DNA of 34,611 nt from Discostella pseudostelligera (lineage: Eukaryota; Bacillariophyta; Thalassiosirophyceae; Thalassiosirales; Thalassiosiraceae): NCBI GenBank assembly GCA_036940085.1, contig JALLBK010000241.1, positions 1 through 34,611 of the forward strand, given 5' to 3'. Of the stretch, positions 1-10,611 are shown in pieces. Below the pieces are notes generated by a model. The model made no database searches. It saw nothing but the letters and a program-made list of their open reading frames with translations, and was not told the DNA's origin. The position numbers were made by a program, and so were the translations under genes. Numbering within the stretch: the first letter of the stretch is position 1; every line of letters begins with the position of its first letter.

Positions 1-290
1 CTCTGCATCTCTGCATCTCTGCATCTCTGGATCTCTGGATCTCTGCACCTCTGAACCTCTGAACCTCTGCACCTCTGCACCTGCACCTCCTGCACTGCCT
101 GCACCTCCTGCACTTGCACCTGCACTGCCTGCACCTGCACTGGACCTCTGTACCTCTGTACCTCTGGTCCGCTTGACCTCTGGTCTGCTGGACCTCCTCT
201 GGTCCGCTGGACCTCTGGACCTCTGCACCTCTGCACCTCTCCACCTCTCCACCTCTCCACCTCTGCACCTGCACCTGCACCTGCCCCCCC
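1..290. repeat. CTCTGSAY octamer minisatellite and degenerate CTGCAC/CTCTGG derivatives
   Basis: The sequence opens inside a tandem array of octamers (CTCTGCAT, CTCTGGAT, CTCTGCAC, CTCTGAAC). It then drifts into CTGCAC hexamers, CTCTGTAC units, GACCTCTGGTCCGCTG-type units and CTCTCCAC units. The array runs off the left edge, so its full length is unknown. It is strongly pyrimidine-rich on this strand. The translated frame is just the repeat (Leu/His/Pro/Ser) and I do not treat it as a gene. Confidence 0.9.
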
Positions 291-602
291 CTGACCTGCT
301 GCCTACCATACCACCACTGCCTACAGTGGCACCGCCTGCTTTCCAGGTCTGCCACCATGACCACCAGCACACCTGTTCATGATCTCTCCTGGGTCGTCCT
401 CAGCCAGCAATACTACACCAAGAAGGATCATGGGTGTTGACCACCCAATTTTAGACGAGAATGGGAGTTGGCAACTCAATAACACACTGCCACTCACACA
501 GAGTTCAGCAATCGCACTCAGTGTGCACTCAGTGTTAGTTGTAATTACTCCTAAGTTGTAACCATGGTAACAGTCTGTCAGTAGTTTGTTGCATTTTTTT
601 TA
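291..602. other. intergenic, no gene seen
   Basis: This stretch lies between the minisatellite and the transposon. A 60-codon open frame covers 379-561 but shows no recognisable domain and no coding-like composition. The TTA at 600-602 is the left target-site duplication of the adjacent element. I see no RNA gene or promoter element here. Confidence 0.6.
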
Positions 603-1497
603 GGGTGCGGCTATCTGTCCTCCAAATGAGCTCACACTTTTTTGGCTTCTATTGATGAATGGACAAATTTGACGATGAACGGAGAAAAATCAGCAAATCT
701 TTCTCAATTTGTCAGTACGACTTTGAACGTAATCCTACATAGAGAATTTTTTCAGACAGAGATTTTTTCATTTCTCTCTTGTTTGCGTGAGCTCACACCA
801 TAATGGTCATCTATGGTCATTGTATTTGGGTGATGCTGCGACACTCCACCTTCTTGATATCCTGTTGGGACATATGTGAGCTCACACGATGTTTGATGCG
901 AGCTCACAATATTTTTATGATTTTGTGTGAGCTCCTCACGTATGTCCCTACAGGTGCCAACAGGTATCCTCCTCTCTGCCGATGCCTTTTGGAAGACACA
1001 CAAAATGCGCAAATACTATGGTCACTCACATACAGCACCTACCCCACAAATCTCTACACTCCAAAATCTCGGCCTCGGAATCACAAAAGCATTCAGCCTC
1101 CACATCCACAATGGTATCCTCAGAAGCCAGACCAACCTCCCTCTCTCCTCAACACCAACCGATACCACCTGCACAACCAACAATCCTTCCCTTTACACAA
1201 CATAGTTGATGTAGTTCCCACTAAAACTAAAAGGTAATCACATATATCAAGAAGGTGGGATGGTGTCACATTGCCACACCATCTTCACCGACAATGACCA
1301 TGGATGAAGATAGATGACCCTTGAGCTCACGCAAACGAGAGGAAATGAAAAAATCCTAAGTCTGAAAAAATTCTTCACGTAGGATTACGTTCAATGTTGT
1401 ACTGACAAATTGAGAAAGATTTGCTCAAATTTGTCCGTTCAAGGAAAAAAGCCAAAAAAGTGTGAGCTCTTTTGGAGGACAGATGATAGCCGCACCC
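603..1497. mobile_element. non-autonomous DNA transposon with long TIRs, PIF/Harbinger-like
   Basis: Two imperfect inverted repeats, about 603-860 and 1240-1497, face each other and begin GGGTGCGGCTATC at both ends. The element is bounded by a 3 bp direct repeat TTA at 600-602 and 1498-1500. A TTA/TAA target duplication and GC-rich termini are hallmarks of PIF/Harbinger elements. The element is 895 bp. About 380 bp of interior carries no recognisable transposase; short open frames at 803-1237 and 927-1205 show no DDE motifs. At least seven copies of a GAGCTCAC core occur inside, several as the palindromes GTGAGCTCAC or TGTGAGCTCACA. These are candidate transposase-binding repeats. A foldback MITE is the simplest description. 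The family assignment is an inference from the TSD and ends. Confidence 0.8.
628..1469. repeat. interspersed GTGAGCTCAC palindromic motifs inside the transposon
   Basis: Copies of the GAGCTCAC core lie at 628-635, 789-796 (within palindrome 787-796), 878-885 (within 12 bp palindrome 875-886) and 900-907. Further copies are at 928-934 (partial), 1323-1330 and 1463-1469 (partial). They occur in both terminal repeats and the left interior, too often for chance in 900 bp. Confidence 0.75.
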
Positions 1498-1726
1498 TTA
1501 TCGAGTTTCAATGACTTGTCGACCGTCAGGGCATCATCGTCCAAGGTGTGACCGACAGAGATGCAAGAAAGAATGAGAGAGAAGCCATCCGAAGTGGAGA
1601 CATCATTGAGAACGAAACAATCGAGAGGAATTGATATCCTCTTTCATATAAAATGTCCCCCTGTAAGTGGCTTGTGACTTCTTTGATGACTGTTCTCTCT
1701 TCGCACTGCCTCTGCCTTCTCTGACT

Positions 1727-4043
1727 ATGACTGTGAACTTCACTATCTACTACTTCCACCCCACGCGCGCACCGTCGGACAGCGACCATAAGAAGATGAT
1801 ACCATTGATATTGATATCTATTGATTCAATTGATTACCCCAACCCGCGAACCTTTAGGGATGAAGAGCTGTGCAAGTGGTATGGTTGTTATGTCACACTT
1901 ATGCGGACAGAAGGAACTATGATGAACGGCCAATTATTTGGCAAAGGTAAAGGCTGTGGCCACGGAACTGCAGCTTCTTCCACTTCCACCACATCCGCCG
2001 GTGCCGGTGTCGGGGGCAGCGGCAGGGGTGGCGGTGAGTTTCTACTGACTCCGCAACCCCAAACAACTCGACGATCGACCATTGAGCCCATTGTCCATTC
2101 AGTGCCTCATCACCAACGGCATCATCCACAACGTCATCATCAATTACATGCCGACAGACGTCGTAGTAGCGGTGACGACAATAACTATTGTCACGAAGAT
2201 GGCGACTCCGCAACAGCAGCAAGACCAGGCAATCCACCCCTGGCATCATTATTGACGAATCAAACATGGCACGAGGTGGGGAACAGTCCGCACCCCATCA
2301 ATGCCACAGATGAATTTGATGTAATGGTAGATCAACTCTCATCGATATTGGCCATGAGATTACGGAATTTGTTAGTTCATCGGATCACGGGGAGCGATGG
2401 GGTCAGATCTAGTACTAGCAGCGCTAGTATTGATAGCAGCAACTCTACTACCAATCCATCACCATCCTCCTCCTCCTCCTCAGCTAGCGCAATGGAATAT
2501 CTAAAGGTTGATACCCGAATTGGGGATTTTGTATTGNTCCTCCTCCTCCTCCTCAGCTAGCGCAATGGAATATCTAAAGGTTGATACCCGAATTGGGGAT
2601 TTTGTATTGGCAGACTCAATATCCAATTCCATTCGAGAGTATGTCAAGCAGATTGGACGAATGTATAATGCGGTGGGCTTTCACTCTTTTGAACATGCGA
2701 CGCATGTGACCATTAGCATGAACAAGCTATTGTCTATGATCAATACTGTGAATAGCAATTTATTTTCACATGTTCAAAGCTGGACATCGGGGTTGAATTT
2801 AGCGTCTCGGGACCATGAGCGGCAAGCGGGTGGGGGAGGACATCATGGTTGTGGTGCAGACGATGACGTGTCTTCTTTTGGAATTGGGGAAGATCCACGC
2901 ATTCTTTTTGCCATGGTCTTCTCGGCATTGATACATGATGTGGGGCATAGGGGAGTGCCCAATTCCGTCTTAGTCGAGGAAGAGGATGAGTTGGCTATAT
3001 TGCATAATGATGTGAGCGTCGCGGAACAGAATTCATTGCAGGTTGCATTCTCGGTGCTGCGGCAGGATGAATTTGCTGGTTTGAAGAATTGCATATGCCC
3101 CACAAGCGAAGAGCGGAAATTCTTTCGTAAGACGGTAATATCCATGGTCATGGTCACTGATATTTCTGATCAGGAACGAGTGCAAATTGCTGCAAGTCGA
3201 TGGAATGCCGCATTTCCAACATCCTGTTCCGCGCTGCTTGGGGGGAATACGATTGGCGGTGCTGGACGGGCTGGGATGCACCTCCTCACATTACCATCGA
3301 AGAAAAAGGGGATACAGTCATCAGAATTGAAGTCTTCGATCAGTCGTCGACGATTTACCCAGTTTACGACGGATGCCGCCGTCGAGGAATTCCGATTGTC
3401 GGCACGCTTGGGGATACGAACGTCGATGGATATGTCTGGAATGTTAATAGATGCCTATCACACCATCGATCAACTGCAGCAGCATGCAGTGCTAGAAACC
3501 ATAATGAACGTCGCCGATGTGGCACACACAATGCAAAGCTTCCGAGTGTTTGTGAAATGGAACAAACGTCTATTCAAGGAATTGTACGTGGCTTATTTGT
3601 CGAATAGGCTGAGCTTTAATCCCTCGGAGAATTGGTGCCAGAATCAGATTGGATTCTTCTCCCATTTTATTTTACCGCTAACGCTGAAATTGAAGAGGTG
3701 TGGTATATTTGGCTCCACTGGTAGTGTGTTTGAATACTTTGCGACGGAGAACAAAAAGCGATGGATGAATGAGGGTGAAGAAATTTCCAAGGAGATTATT
3801 CGAGATGTGAAGAATGAGGTTGAGAGGGAGCAGGCGATTGCATTGAATGGCGTCTATGCTAAAGAAACGAAAGCACCCAATGAGATTCTAGACGTGGAGT
3901 ATGAGGCAGAGAGCGAGCAGGCGTTTTCTACGAATGAGAATGTTCATGAAATATCGAATGCGATTGTTCGTGGCGTGACGAAAGAGGTTGAGAGGGAGCA
4001 GGCGATTACAACGGATGAGAATGGCGTCTGTGATCGAGATTGA
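1727..4043 (+). CDS. HD-domain 3',5'-cyclic-nucleotide phosphodiesterase (PDEase I family), split by an assembly join
   Basis: Hydrolyses cAMP and/or cGMP to 5'-nucleotides. Conserved pieces in order, in 747-residue numbering after removing the artefact: SIREYV followed by GFHSFEHATHV near 290 (the H-N-x-x-H-A region), LIHDVGHRGVPN near 378 (the metal-binding HD), a short helix with SVAEQNS, and VADVAHT near 571 (the second metal Asp). The last Asp of the usual HDxDH is Gly here, and the first motif ends ATHV rather than AxDV. The N-terminal ~250 residues are low-complexity (Ser, His, Gly). The C-terminal ~90 residues hold two copies of an EVEREQAI segment. Frame continuity is broken only by the N at 2537 and its 72 bp duplication; deleting 73 bp joins the frames. 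The ATG at 1727 is the first in frame. A GTAAGT at 1663 leaves room for an upstream exon, so the start is uncertain. No cyclase domain is visible. Confidence 0.8.
2465..2609. other. assembly join: 72 bp exact duplication around a single N at 2537
   Basis: Positions 2465-2536 and 2538-2609 are identical, separated by one N. The 73 bp offset shifts the phosphodiesterase frame by one base. This is the signature of two contigs placed end to end without merging their shared overlap. Confidence 0.92.
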
Positions 4044-4241
4044 TCGTCATGTCAAAATTAAAATTCTTCAATGCAATAAATGTCTTTCCTTGGCCACGAA
4101 ACGGAGATGAGGTGATTGACTCTTGGCCCCGAATTCCAATGACAATCGTTCGCCATTGTTTGGATCTGATATGGAAATGCTCTGTCATCGTCATGATCGA
4201 GGGAGGTGCGTTTTACTTACTCTCGAAGACACAATTTGTTG

Positions 4242-7200
4242 ATGGTGGTCACGTCTAATGTCAAGAGTCGTTCATGTTTTGTGGCAGCCAACTGGGCTCA
4301 GCTAGCAGGGGAACGGGAGCAAAATAATGCCACTCCTTATGTTCCGGATCAATTGCATAGGAATCGTGATACTTCCATCAGACCAATGTGGTCGGCTCGT
4401 TGGGGACATGCCGTCGTGGTTCTCGACGAATCTCTACCTGATATTGAGGCAGCAGACCAATTGCGAGTTGTCAATCCTGTTCTTGTTTTGCTAGGGGGCG
4501 ATGACGGCCTTCCAAGAGAATTGTTCAATTTCTCAACTTCGTACGGTGAGCTCGATGTCATTTACTTCAACGCTGCGACATTAGTTGATGAACTCACTTC
4601 CTAACTTCATCGACTGATCCATGCCTACATATAGCTGACATGCGTGTCGGTTCTGGCAAATTGCTCAATGATGTCTGGGTAGGCCAGTTGACATCTGGCT
4701 CACAAAGCTCGTGGACTATAGATGATAGATATCTTCGCACAGAAAATGGGTATAACCCTGAGCTCATGAGATCTAATATGAGATGGAGTGAAGTAACCCC
4801 AGGTCGCTTGGCCCCGGCCACTTGGCCAAACGGTCCAAAGTATTCTCTTCCGATGACCAACGATGACTGGATTGCCTGCCAAGATTCTATCAAAAAGAGG
4901 CTGGCTTACACTATTGCTCTCCCTGACCCATCCGTTTGTAAAGATCCTCCTCAATTTTGTTATGATCATACGAAAGCTCGAGGTTGCCATGTGCAGGGAA
5001 TGTGGAAGAAAGAGAACATGTGGTCTCCGAGAAGGGGGTTGGGCGCTGCTTCGGCGAACGGGAAGATTTTTGTCATTGGCGGCCAAGCTAGGGAGTATAG
5101 CAGAATCGGCGATTCAAGGCTAATCGGTGGCCTTGGTGGTCAGAAAAGGGTTGAAACAGTAAAAGATCACTCCACTATTCAGGAAGATATTGTGCTGAAG
5201 AATGACATATGGTCCTCCGACGACAGAGGTGCGACGTGGGAGCTTGTGAGTCCAGGATGCAAAGACCCACAAGAGGATGTGTTGATGCAAACTGAATTGT
5301 GGTCCAGGAACCATTCCAATCCGTTGTTACCCAAATTCGTGGGATCAATTGGTAGCAAGTGTGTCGATTCATCAAACTGCTACGGCGTTGCTGAGTGCAG
5401 AGTCTTAGGGAACACCCTAGATAAGGTGTGCGTCTGCCCTATGTTTAGTCCTCGCATGCACCATTCGGTGACAGTGCAACATCGGTTCTCTGTGGACAAG
5501 GGCAATGCCGTAGTTTCCGAAGACGTGATATATGTCGTTGGTGGATTCATCAGCGTGAAACAAGCATTTTGTGCAAATAGATCATGTGGGCCTACAGACG
5601 GCTACAGACTCGCGGTAGATGATGCATGGATGAGCACAGACGGGAAGACTTGGATTCAAATCAAGCCTGCTTTCAGTATTAATAATGGTTCGTTTCGTGG
5701 ACGAGGCAGCCACTCTGCTGTGATTGCTTACGGCAACTCCAGTGGCAACAACACCGGCAATCCTTTCGAGCAACGAGATAGCTTGCTTATTTTCGGTGGA
5801 GAAACCTTTCATCCAAATGGAAAATCGACTGTCTACTTAAACGATATCTGGAGGATTGATCTACCAAAGGCGCCGTGCTGTTCATCTCTGGGGTGCGATG
5901 ATTGGGCAGTACACAACAAAGCTTGCTTGCCGAAACAGTCTGGATGGAAGCTTGTATCACCCAAGTCGAACTGGTCAGCGAGATCGGGCCATAGTACAGT
6001 TTATGAACCTAGATTGCCCAGAAATTCATTCAATCACCGCATCTATTTGATTGGTGGGATCAATTCCGATGGTGTGCAACCAGATGTTTGGACTTGGAAT
6101 ATGACATGTGACGAATGGCAATGCGATTTTTGTCCAAACGCTGGCGCTGAGAATGACACCGCATCATATCTCAGCATTGACTCTTCGTTGTCAGAGATAA
6201 AGCAAATTCATTTACCCAGCATAGGTGATGGCGGAGATTTGATCAATTTCACAACACCCTCCATCAATACTGTGGTAAATGCCGATGATATCGCTCTCAT
6301 GGCACTGAAAGGTGTGAATACTATCATGGATTTAGCTTCTGCCGATTTATACAGCGTTTTGAATCTACGAGGATATACCTTTCCTGGGAGTCACGCTCGG
6401 CCAGTGGCAGACGTTTGTTATTTGCGCGCAATTTCCATCGCTATTGTGAATAAATGTACCACCACTCGATCGGCGACACCATTTCTCAACAAAAATGATT
6501 TGCGTCATAATTACCAGCAATCGAATAGTCTCCCTTCAACAACTTGCGGGCGAGGAGGCGAATCTGAACCGTGCGTACGAGGCGATTGGGATGGATGCAC
6601 TCCGATACCAGGCGTCTCTAAGGTAGACGTTCATGGAGTAGGCGATGTCATAGTTCCTCAAACTCAACAGAATCCACTCAGTGCCATGGAAGAAATATTC
6701 TGTCGTCAAGTACCAAGTGGTCGCTACTCGGGCGCTGCAGGATTTTTGAATGGGAAGGTCGTGCTTCTCGGTGGAATTGGCCACAACCCGAATCGTCTCT
6801 TTCGCGACGTTTGGGCTAGAGATGATTCGTATCCACAAGCTGTCATTACAACAAAGCCTGCAAGCCGATCACCTCAGTCCCAATTCTACTTCGACAATAA
6901 TGACGCAGATGATGTGGCGTTTGAATTCAAGTTAGTGCGCGATGATTCAGACATTATTCCGTGGACAACAACGACGAAAATGTCAGGTGCAAATGTCGAC
7001 TGGCTTGATGACAAACGAGGTGGTCCAGGGAGAGGGTGGTACAACCTGTATGTCCGTGCTCTTAAACCCAGTGGCAATAGAGATAACTTGTTCTCAACTC
7101 AATCGAATGTGTATGTGTGGTACTACATCCCACCTATTCCTTGGGGGGCCATATCAGGCTCCATAATTGCCGCCTTGGTCCTACTTTCTGCTGGTTATTA

Positions 7201-7657
7201 CGGGTACCGTCGCCGCAAGAAGAGACTTATTCTAGAGAAATTTCAACTGCGGAGGCTGAAGCGAAAGTTTAAGCTTCGTGCAGCTCAGCAATATTCCAAG
7301 TCAAAAGTCTCTTCTGAACGCAGTCAAAAGATACATCGAAGGCGAAGCGATGCAACGTCTACCAGCAGTCGGCATTCTTCCGAACATCATCAATCTGTTA
7401 CCACGCATGAGAGGCTGGAAGTTAAACCGCATGTACAGACGCACACCAGTGCAAATGATGAATCCAGAAACGACAGGCCGCATTCGCGGTCGCATAGATC
7501 ACGTTCGAGATCGATGAGATCCGATCTTTACGAACACAGGGAGTCATCCAGCATAAGGAGAAGGAAAGGCAACTCTGCAGACGGAAGATCTGGTGACGAA
7601 GCTAGGCATAGACGACGAAGGGAAAGAGAGAAATTGCGCAGAGACACGAGGCATTGA
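4242..7657 (+). CDS. Kelch-repeat (beta-propeller) single-pass membrane protein
   Basis: Two exons: 4242-4545 and 4635-7657. The 89 bp intron has a GTGAGC donor and a CATATAG acceptor, and the joined frame gives 1108 residues. At least six Kelch-type blades are visible as an RxGH or R-x-x-S/A-A strand, then a hydrophobic-GG strand, then D-x-W. They start near residues 48, 231, 372, 455, 545 and 794. A Cys-rich stretch (about 340-370) is EGF-like. A hydrophobic helix at about 936-957 is followed by RRRKKR and a basic Arg/Ser/His tail. This suggests an extracellular or lumenal propeller with a cytosolic RS-like tail; ligand unknown. I find no convincing signal peptide. The ATG at 4242 is only the first in frame, and a GTGCGT donor at 4206 with a GTGGCAG acceptor at 4285-4291 could connect an upstream exon. 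Its stop lies 17 bp from the MLH3 stop on the other strand. Confidence 0.8.
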
Positions 7658-7674
7658 TTTCATCATTTTAGATC

Positions 7675-10182
7675 TCAACATCTGAGAACGCGCTGAGGGC
7701 CGTATTTGCCCGCCACGCTCACTTTCGATACTTTGACAGGGTTTCTTTCTACCGAGGAACTGGTTGCAGCTGTGTTCATGTCGTAAAGAGGAACGATGCT
7801 CGGGCGGCCATGGGCGCATATGAAACTGAACTCGCATTTTGCGAGACTGGTCAGTTGTAGGGTTCACAAGCCGCAGTTGAGAATACTTTTTGGGGGTAAA
7901 GACGCAGCGCAAAATTGTGATAGTTCATTCTTACCTTGAAATCAACTCCACACATTGTTCGTGAGTTAAAGGGTCCCCAAACATCGTAGCATACCTGCAT
8001 GCATTTGACGCGAGAGTGCTCTTCACGAAATTGGGCTTGGTGTCATTTCCGGTAATGTGGCCTAGCTCCTGAACAAAATCGAAGAAGTCATTTACGCTAG
8101 CAACTCTGTCACAAACGGATGGAACGCCCGTAAGAAGCAATGTGTTTTCCTCCACTTCTTCCATGGTGAATTTCCACTTCTGCAGTAACGACCAATGATA
8201 TTTCACGGTTGACATTTGTTTCTGGGACAATATAATTCGTTTCGATGGAAGAAGCTTGGTGACTTTGATTATGTCTGCGGCTTTGATTGATCGCTTCGTC
8301 ATATGAATAATGGCGTCGCCAGAGCCATGATTACACAATGAATTTTCCAACTTTTCCAACGCAATGCGCTCGTCTGCTGCGTGTTGATCGACGGCACAGA
8401 GAATGCCGCCTGCCTTGATGATGATGAATTTTAGCTCCACCTGAGCAATGACTTCGGCAGTAGCAAGCATCTGCTTTGTCAGTGAGGTTTGAGTACGCCT
8501 TGCATCTGGCGCTAGACCAGCAATATATTTCTCCAAGCCCTTAATCCGCTGTTTACTCCACACACTAGAGAATGCAGTTGTATCCTCTTCAATATCATCG
8601 CCAATGGCATCCGTGAACGTATTGATATCGGATTTGAGACTGTCCAATCGAGACTCTTGCTCGAGAAATGCGTCGTCGAATGCGTTCGTATCTGTCATTG
8701 AATTATCGATCGCTTCTGCTGGCAGTGTTGGCTTGAAATTATCAATGTAAAATGCATTTGAAAACGGGGAAGAGGGTGGAGAAATATTTCCATCCGTCGT
8801 ATTATCCACAGTCTCGAAGTTGGCCATGATTTGCTGGCCGTTCACGGCTCTTTGGTATCCGGTATTCTTGAGTGTTTGTAGTTTACGCTCCGAAGCAACC
8901 TTTTCCATGTTGCACAGCGGAGCCTGCTCGCCAATGCCATTCTTGACCAACATTTCCTGTAGGAATGCAATCAGTAGGTCCGGTTTAGGCACGGTTGTAG
9001 TTGCTTTCGAATCCTTCACGATCACCTCACCGCTGCTCGCAGTAACTTGAATGAAGAAGCGCACCCTGCTACCTATTTTCGTGAAGCACCATAGTATCAA
9101 TGAAAAGTTAATGGCCAGCTATTCCAATCCGATTGAATTCTAATGGATTTGTATGCTGACACAGAAAACTCACTCGCTGGAATGCCTGGACACCTTCTTG
9201 TTTGACTTATTATCAAGTCAGCAAGTTTGGTAGCATCCGTCGCCAAGCGACCATTGATGCACACTATCTCTAACTCTCTGTTTCGCGATGATACATCATC
9301 TCCATCATCCTCCGAAATGCACATGACCCCGAACGCATTAAAACCAGTCTGATGGTCATCTTCGTATGCAATCATTTGAGAACACTGTTCGTTGACTTCG
9401 TTTGGATAAATTTCACAGAGCCGTAAAAGAAGGGCATTTGAATCGATGGTCAGGCCTTCTGATACCGACCGCGATCTTTCCAAACACGTCCTATAGGAAG
9501 CGATAGTTTTCCCTATAGATTGATCTTTGAGCTCAAATGCAACACTTGGGTAGGAGAGCGCAAGCAAACGCAGGTTTGTTTCTATTTGATTCAACTCCAG
9601 CGTATTCGAGCCACCGTCGATGTGTTTCCGCCGTACAGCATGTTGGTAAAACAACCCCCGAAGGTTAATGGTAGTCCCAGACATTGTTCCACGGTGGAGA
9701 TTTGGAATTATGGCAGAATGTGAATTGTTGCGGTCAAATGATTGGTTGAAATACGCAACATTCCCATCCCTAAAGACTTTCTCACTACGAACCAAACGTC
9801 TTGCATCGGATGCATACTTTCGTTTTCTGTTGTTCAAATCGTTAGCGTCCCACCAACATGATGTTTCGATTTTCATCTCTACGCAAAGCGATGCGATAGA
9901 TCTGAGAGATTCCCCTTTCCTTCCGGTGTTTCTACTGTTGTTCGAACAATATTCTGTCCCAATAAACAGACGCATTGCTTCAGGATCAATACCAATACCG
10001 TCATCGCTTACAATTATTTCATTCTTCCCCACGGATATGCTACAGGATTTAGCACATGCTTCAACTGCATTGAGGAGGATTTCTTCAATGGCACGCCAAA
10101 CAGATCCAACGACTTGACTGCCGCGCACCGAGGCGGCTGTCTGCTCGTCCAAGCGCCCGAGATTACGTCTTCTATCGGCCAT
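7675..10182 (-). CDS. MLH3: DNA mismatch repair / meiotic crossover protein MLH3 (MutL homologue)
   Basis: Three exons on the minus strand: 10182-9174, 9072-7935 and 7846-7675, with introns of 101 and 88 bp, giving 772 residues. The N-terminal GHKL ATPase has EILLNAVEA, DDGIGI and GRKGESLRSIASL. The C-terminal domain carries the metal-dependent nicking motif DQHA-x2-E-x4-E as DQHAADERIALE near residue 563. The last exon supplies FICAHGRPSIVPL near 722-734, the conserved MLH3/PMS end, which the 7931 stop would cut off if the intron were missed. The DQHAADERIALE form is closer to MLH3 than to PMS1/PMS2. Expected role: MLH1-MLH3 endonuclease in meiotic crossing-over and minor mismatch repair. 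It is short next to the vertebrate protein but near the yeast size. ATG 10182 (ATGGCCGAT) is chosen because the longer frame starts with GTG. Confidence 0.9.
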
Positions 10183-10611
10183 CGTTACCACACTCGATCT
10201 CGATCACAAAAATGACGAACGATACTGAATTTCGAATTTCGAATTTTGAATAGAGAATTTGAAATCTGCCCACTCCTTCTTCTTTGATGGGTAGTTTTGA
10301 CGCAGAGGAGGGAGGGTTGGGTTTGGTGTCATTGTCATCACGGCGGAGAGGCCGGCGGATGGCGTCATGGTGAGTGCTGGTTGATGATGGTCGGTACTAA
10401 TTATTTTCTTCCCGCCTTTGCTTCCCGCCATTGAGTATATTTCCCGCCATTTTATTTCCCACCAATATATTTCCCGCCATTTTCTCCACATTCTCACACC
10501 TCCCGCCTCCCGCCATTTTGGCCACATAAAAATGGCCATACAGTTGTCCTTGTCTTGCTATTCGCCGCCTCCTCCTCTGGGCGCATCTCTTTTCCGTAAT
10601 CCTCGCCGAAC
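10183..10611. promoter_or_regulatory. bidirectional MLH3/XRCC4 promoter with an E2F-like TTCCCGCC array
   Basis: This 429 bp lies between the divergent start codons of MLH3 and XRCC4. Between 10409 and 10518 there are four TTCCCGCC copies (10409, 10422, 10441, 10471), one TTCCCACC variant (10456) and two CTCCCGCC copies near 10500-10514. Several are followed by ATTTT. TTTCCCGCC matches the E2F/DP consensus, which typically marks S-phase and DNA-repair genes. The motif match is direct; regulation by E2F is inferred. No clear TATA box is seen. Confidence 0.65.

Noticed and set aside
173..382. Leu/His/Pro-rich 69-codon frame
   Set aside because: It is a translation of the CTCTGCAC minisatellite and has no features of a protein.
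752..1237. Overlapping 75-144 codon frames on both strands inside the transposon
   Set aside because: They start or end within the inverted repeats and show no transposase or HTH motif; most likely chance frames.
1667..1726. Extended N-terminus of the phosphodiesterase from GTG
   Set aside because: GTG is not a credible eukaryotic start; the first in-frame ATG is 1727, though an upstream exon remains possible.
4049..4258. Open frame between the phosphodiesterase and Kelch genes
   Set aside because: No recognisable domain or clear signal peptide. It might be a first Kelch exon through the 4206 donor, but evidence is insufficient.
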